Of a DNA stretch of 6,408 nt, positions 6,225-6,408 are shown in pieces. The notes beneath the pieces were generated by a model. That model was not told where the DNA came from. It ran no database searches and saw only the letters and a program-made list of their open reading frames with translations. Positions within the stretch are counted from its first letter, which is position 1. Each line of letters opens with the position of its first letter. Position numbers and translations under genes: made by a program. This stretch comes from Piscirickettsiaceae bacterium (GTDB lineage Bacteria > Pseudomonadota > Gammaproteobacteria > Thiomicrospirales > Thiomicrospiraceae): NCBI GenBank assembly GCA_027019045.1, contig JALUXI010000260.1, positions 1 through 6,408 on the forward strand, read 5' to 3'.

Positions 6225-6281
6225 CTAACCAAAAAAATCTGAGGAGGCAGGAGAAAGAGAACATAAGTAATCTCTATCCAT
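6225..6281 (-). CDS. Possible 18-codon leader peptide
   Basis: Reading from the predicted transcription start, ATG opens an 18-residue frame, MDRDYLCSLSPASSDFFG, ending in TAG. If the start prediction is right the ORF is leaderless, with no ribosome-binding site in the mRNA. Its last third overlaps the first CTCCT copy and its stop codon overlaps AGGAGG, the layout expected if ribosome position controls the stems. An 18-codon frame can easily arise by chance. Confidence 0.25.
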   Translation of the reverse strand: MDRDYLCSLSPASSDFFG

Positions 6282-6287
6282 GGATAA

Positions 6288-6316
6288 ATTATATTGATGT
6301 TCTATAAAATTTCCAA
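6288..6316 (-). promoter_or_regulatory. Predicted sigma70 promoter
   Basis: Minus-strand TTGGAA (6311-6316) and a perfect TATAAT (6288-6293) are separated by 17 nt, with an A at the expected start (6281). It lies in the gap after the gene at the right edge and drives the segment that ends at the terminator 6166-6200 and, with read-through, the 5690-6142 gene. Confidence 0.65.
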
Positions 6317-6347
6317 ATCCTAACCATTGAGGAATATTGAAGATTGC

Positions 6348-6408
6348 TTAAGCCTTCACCTGAGAGCCATAGCTTAACCCAGCTAAAGTCTCGTTAGCAT
6401 CATTCCCC
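6348..6408 (-). CDS. 3' end of an unidentified gene (partial)
   Basis: The last 19 codons and a TAA stop of a frame entering from the right edge, reading GNDANETLAGLSYGSQVKA. Codons and composition look like real coding sequence, and a promoter follows 32 nt after the stop, consistent with a gene boundary. The fragment is too short for me to assign a family. Confidence 0.5.
   Translation of the reverse strand, partial: GNDANETLAGLSYGSQVKA

Larger units (their letters stand above)
6166..6281 (-). ncRNA. Candidate small RNA or attenuator leader
   Basis: A consensus-like promoter predicts a start at 6281 and the intrinsic terminator ends at 6166, defining a transcript of about 115 nt. Inside it, AGGAGG (6221-6226) can pair with either of two flanking CTCCT-containing copies (6239-6247 upstream or 6208-6216 downstream), giving mutually exclusive stems. 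I do not recognise a known riboswitch. It may be a free small RNA or the 5' leader of the gene starting at 6142. Confidence 0.45.

Noticed and set aside
6348..6408. Glycine-riboswitch-like word CTCTCAGG on the minus strand
   Set aside because: The rest of the aptamer consensus is missing and the sequence reads as an uninterrupted protein C-terminus ending in TAA.

Overview
The window looks like a piece of a gammaproteobacterial chromosome. The grounds are a Bat gene cluster with BatB and BatC fused into one protein, followed by a zinc-ribbon thioredoxin 2 (TrxC), with clear Shine-Dalgarno sites and dense gene packing. I cannot name the genus from sequence alone; a Thiomicrospira/Hydrogenovibrio-like sulfur oxidiser is only a guess. 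The bat half appears richer in G+C than the right-hand half.

Left two thirds, plus strand (15-4618): three tightly coupled genes, batA (VWA), batB-batC (VWA plus TPR) and batD. The batA stop directly abuts the batBC start, and batBC overlaps batD by 7 nt. All three are predicted inner-membrane proteins, the VWA, TPR and BatD parts of the Bat (aerotolerance-type) complex that usually follows a MoxR ATPase and a DUF58 protein; those partners would lie left of the window. The metal-site (MIDAS) residues are degraded in both VWA proteins, but in different positions. The batD stop codon lies inside the left arm of a ~112-bp imperfect palindrome (4598-4709) that separates this operon from the convergent minus-strand genes.

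Right third, minus strand, in transcription order from the right edge: the last 19 codons of an unidentified gene (6348-6408); a strong sigma70-type promoter (6288-6316); a ~115-nt transcribed segment with an 18-codon possible leader peptide and a strong intrinsic terminator (6166-6200); a 150-residue soluble protein made of two histidine-containing repeats (5690-6142); a second promoter (5648-5676); a ~161-bp long palindrome (5464-5624); trxC (5023-5445) with its own terminator; and a 79-residue two-helix membrane protein (4714-4953) whose ribosome-binding site starts directly after that terminator.

The points most worth a second look are the promoter/leader/terminator arrangement at 6166-6316, which could be an attenuator or a small RNA, the trxC mRNA leader consisting almost wholly of a giant palindrome, the palindrome that provides the end of batD, the complementary MIDAS losses in the two VWA proteins, and the duplicated histidine-bearing protein. 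No CRISPR array, tRNA, rRNA or transposase gene was seen.
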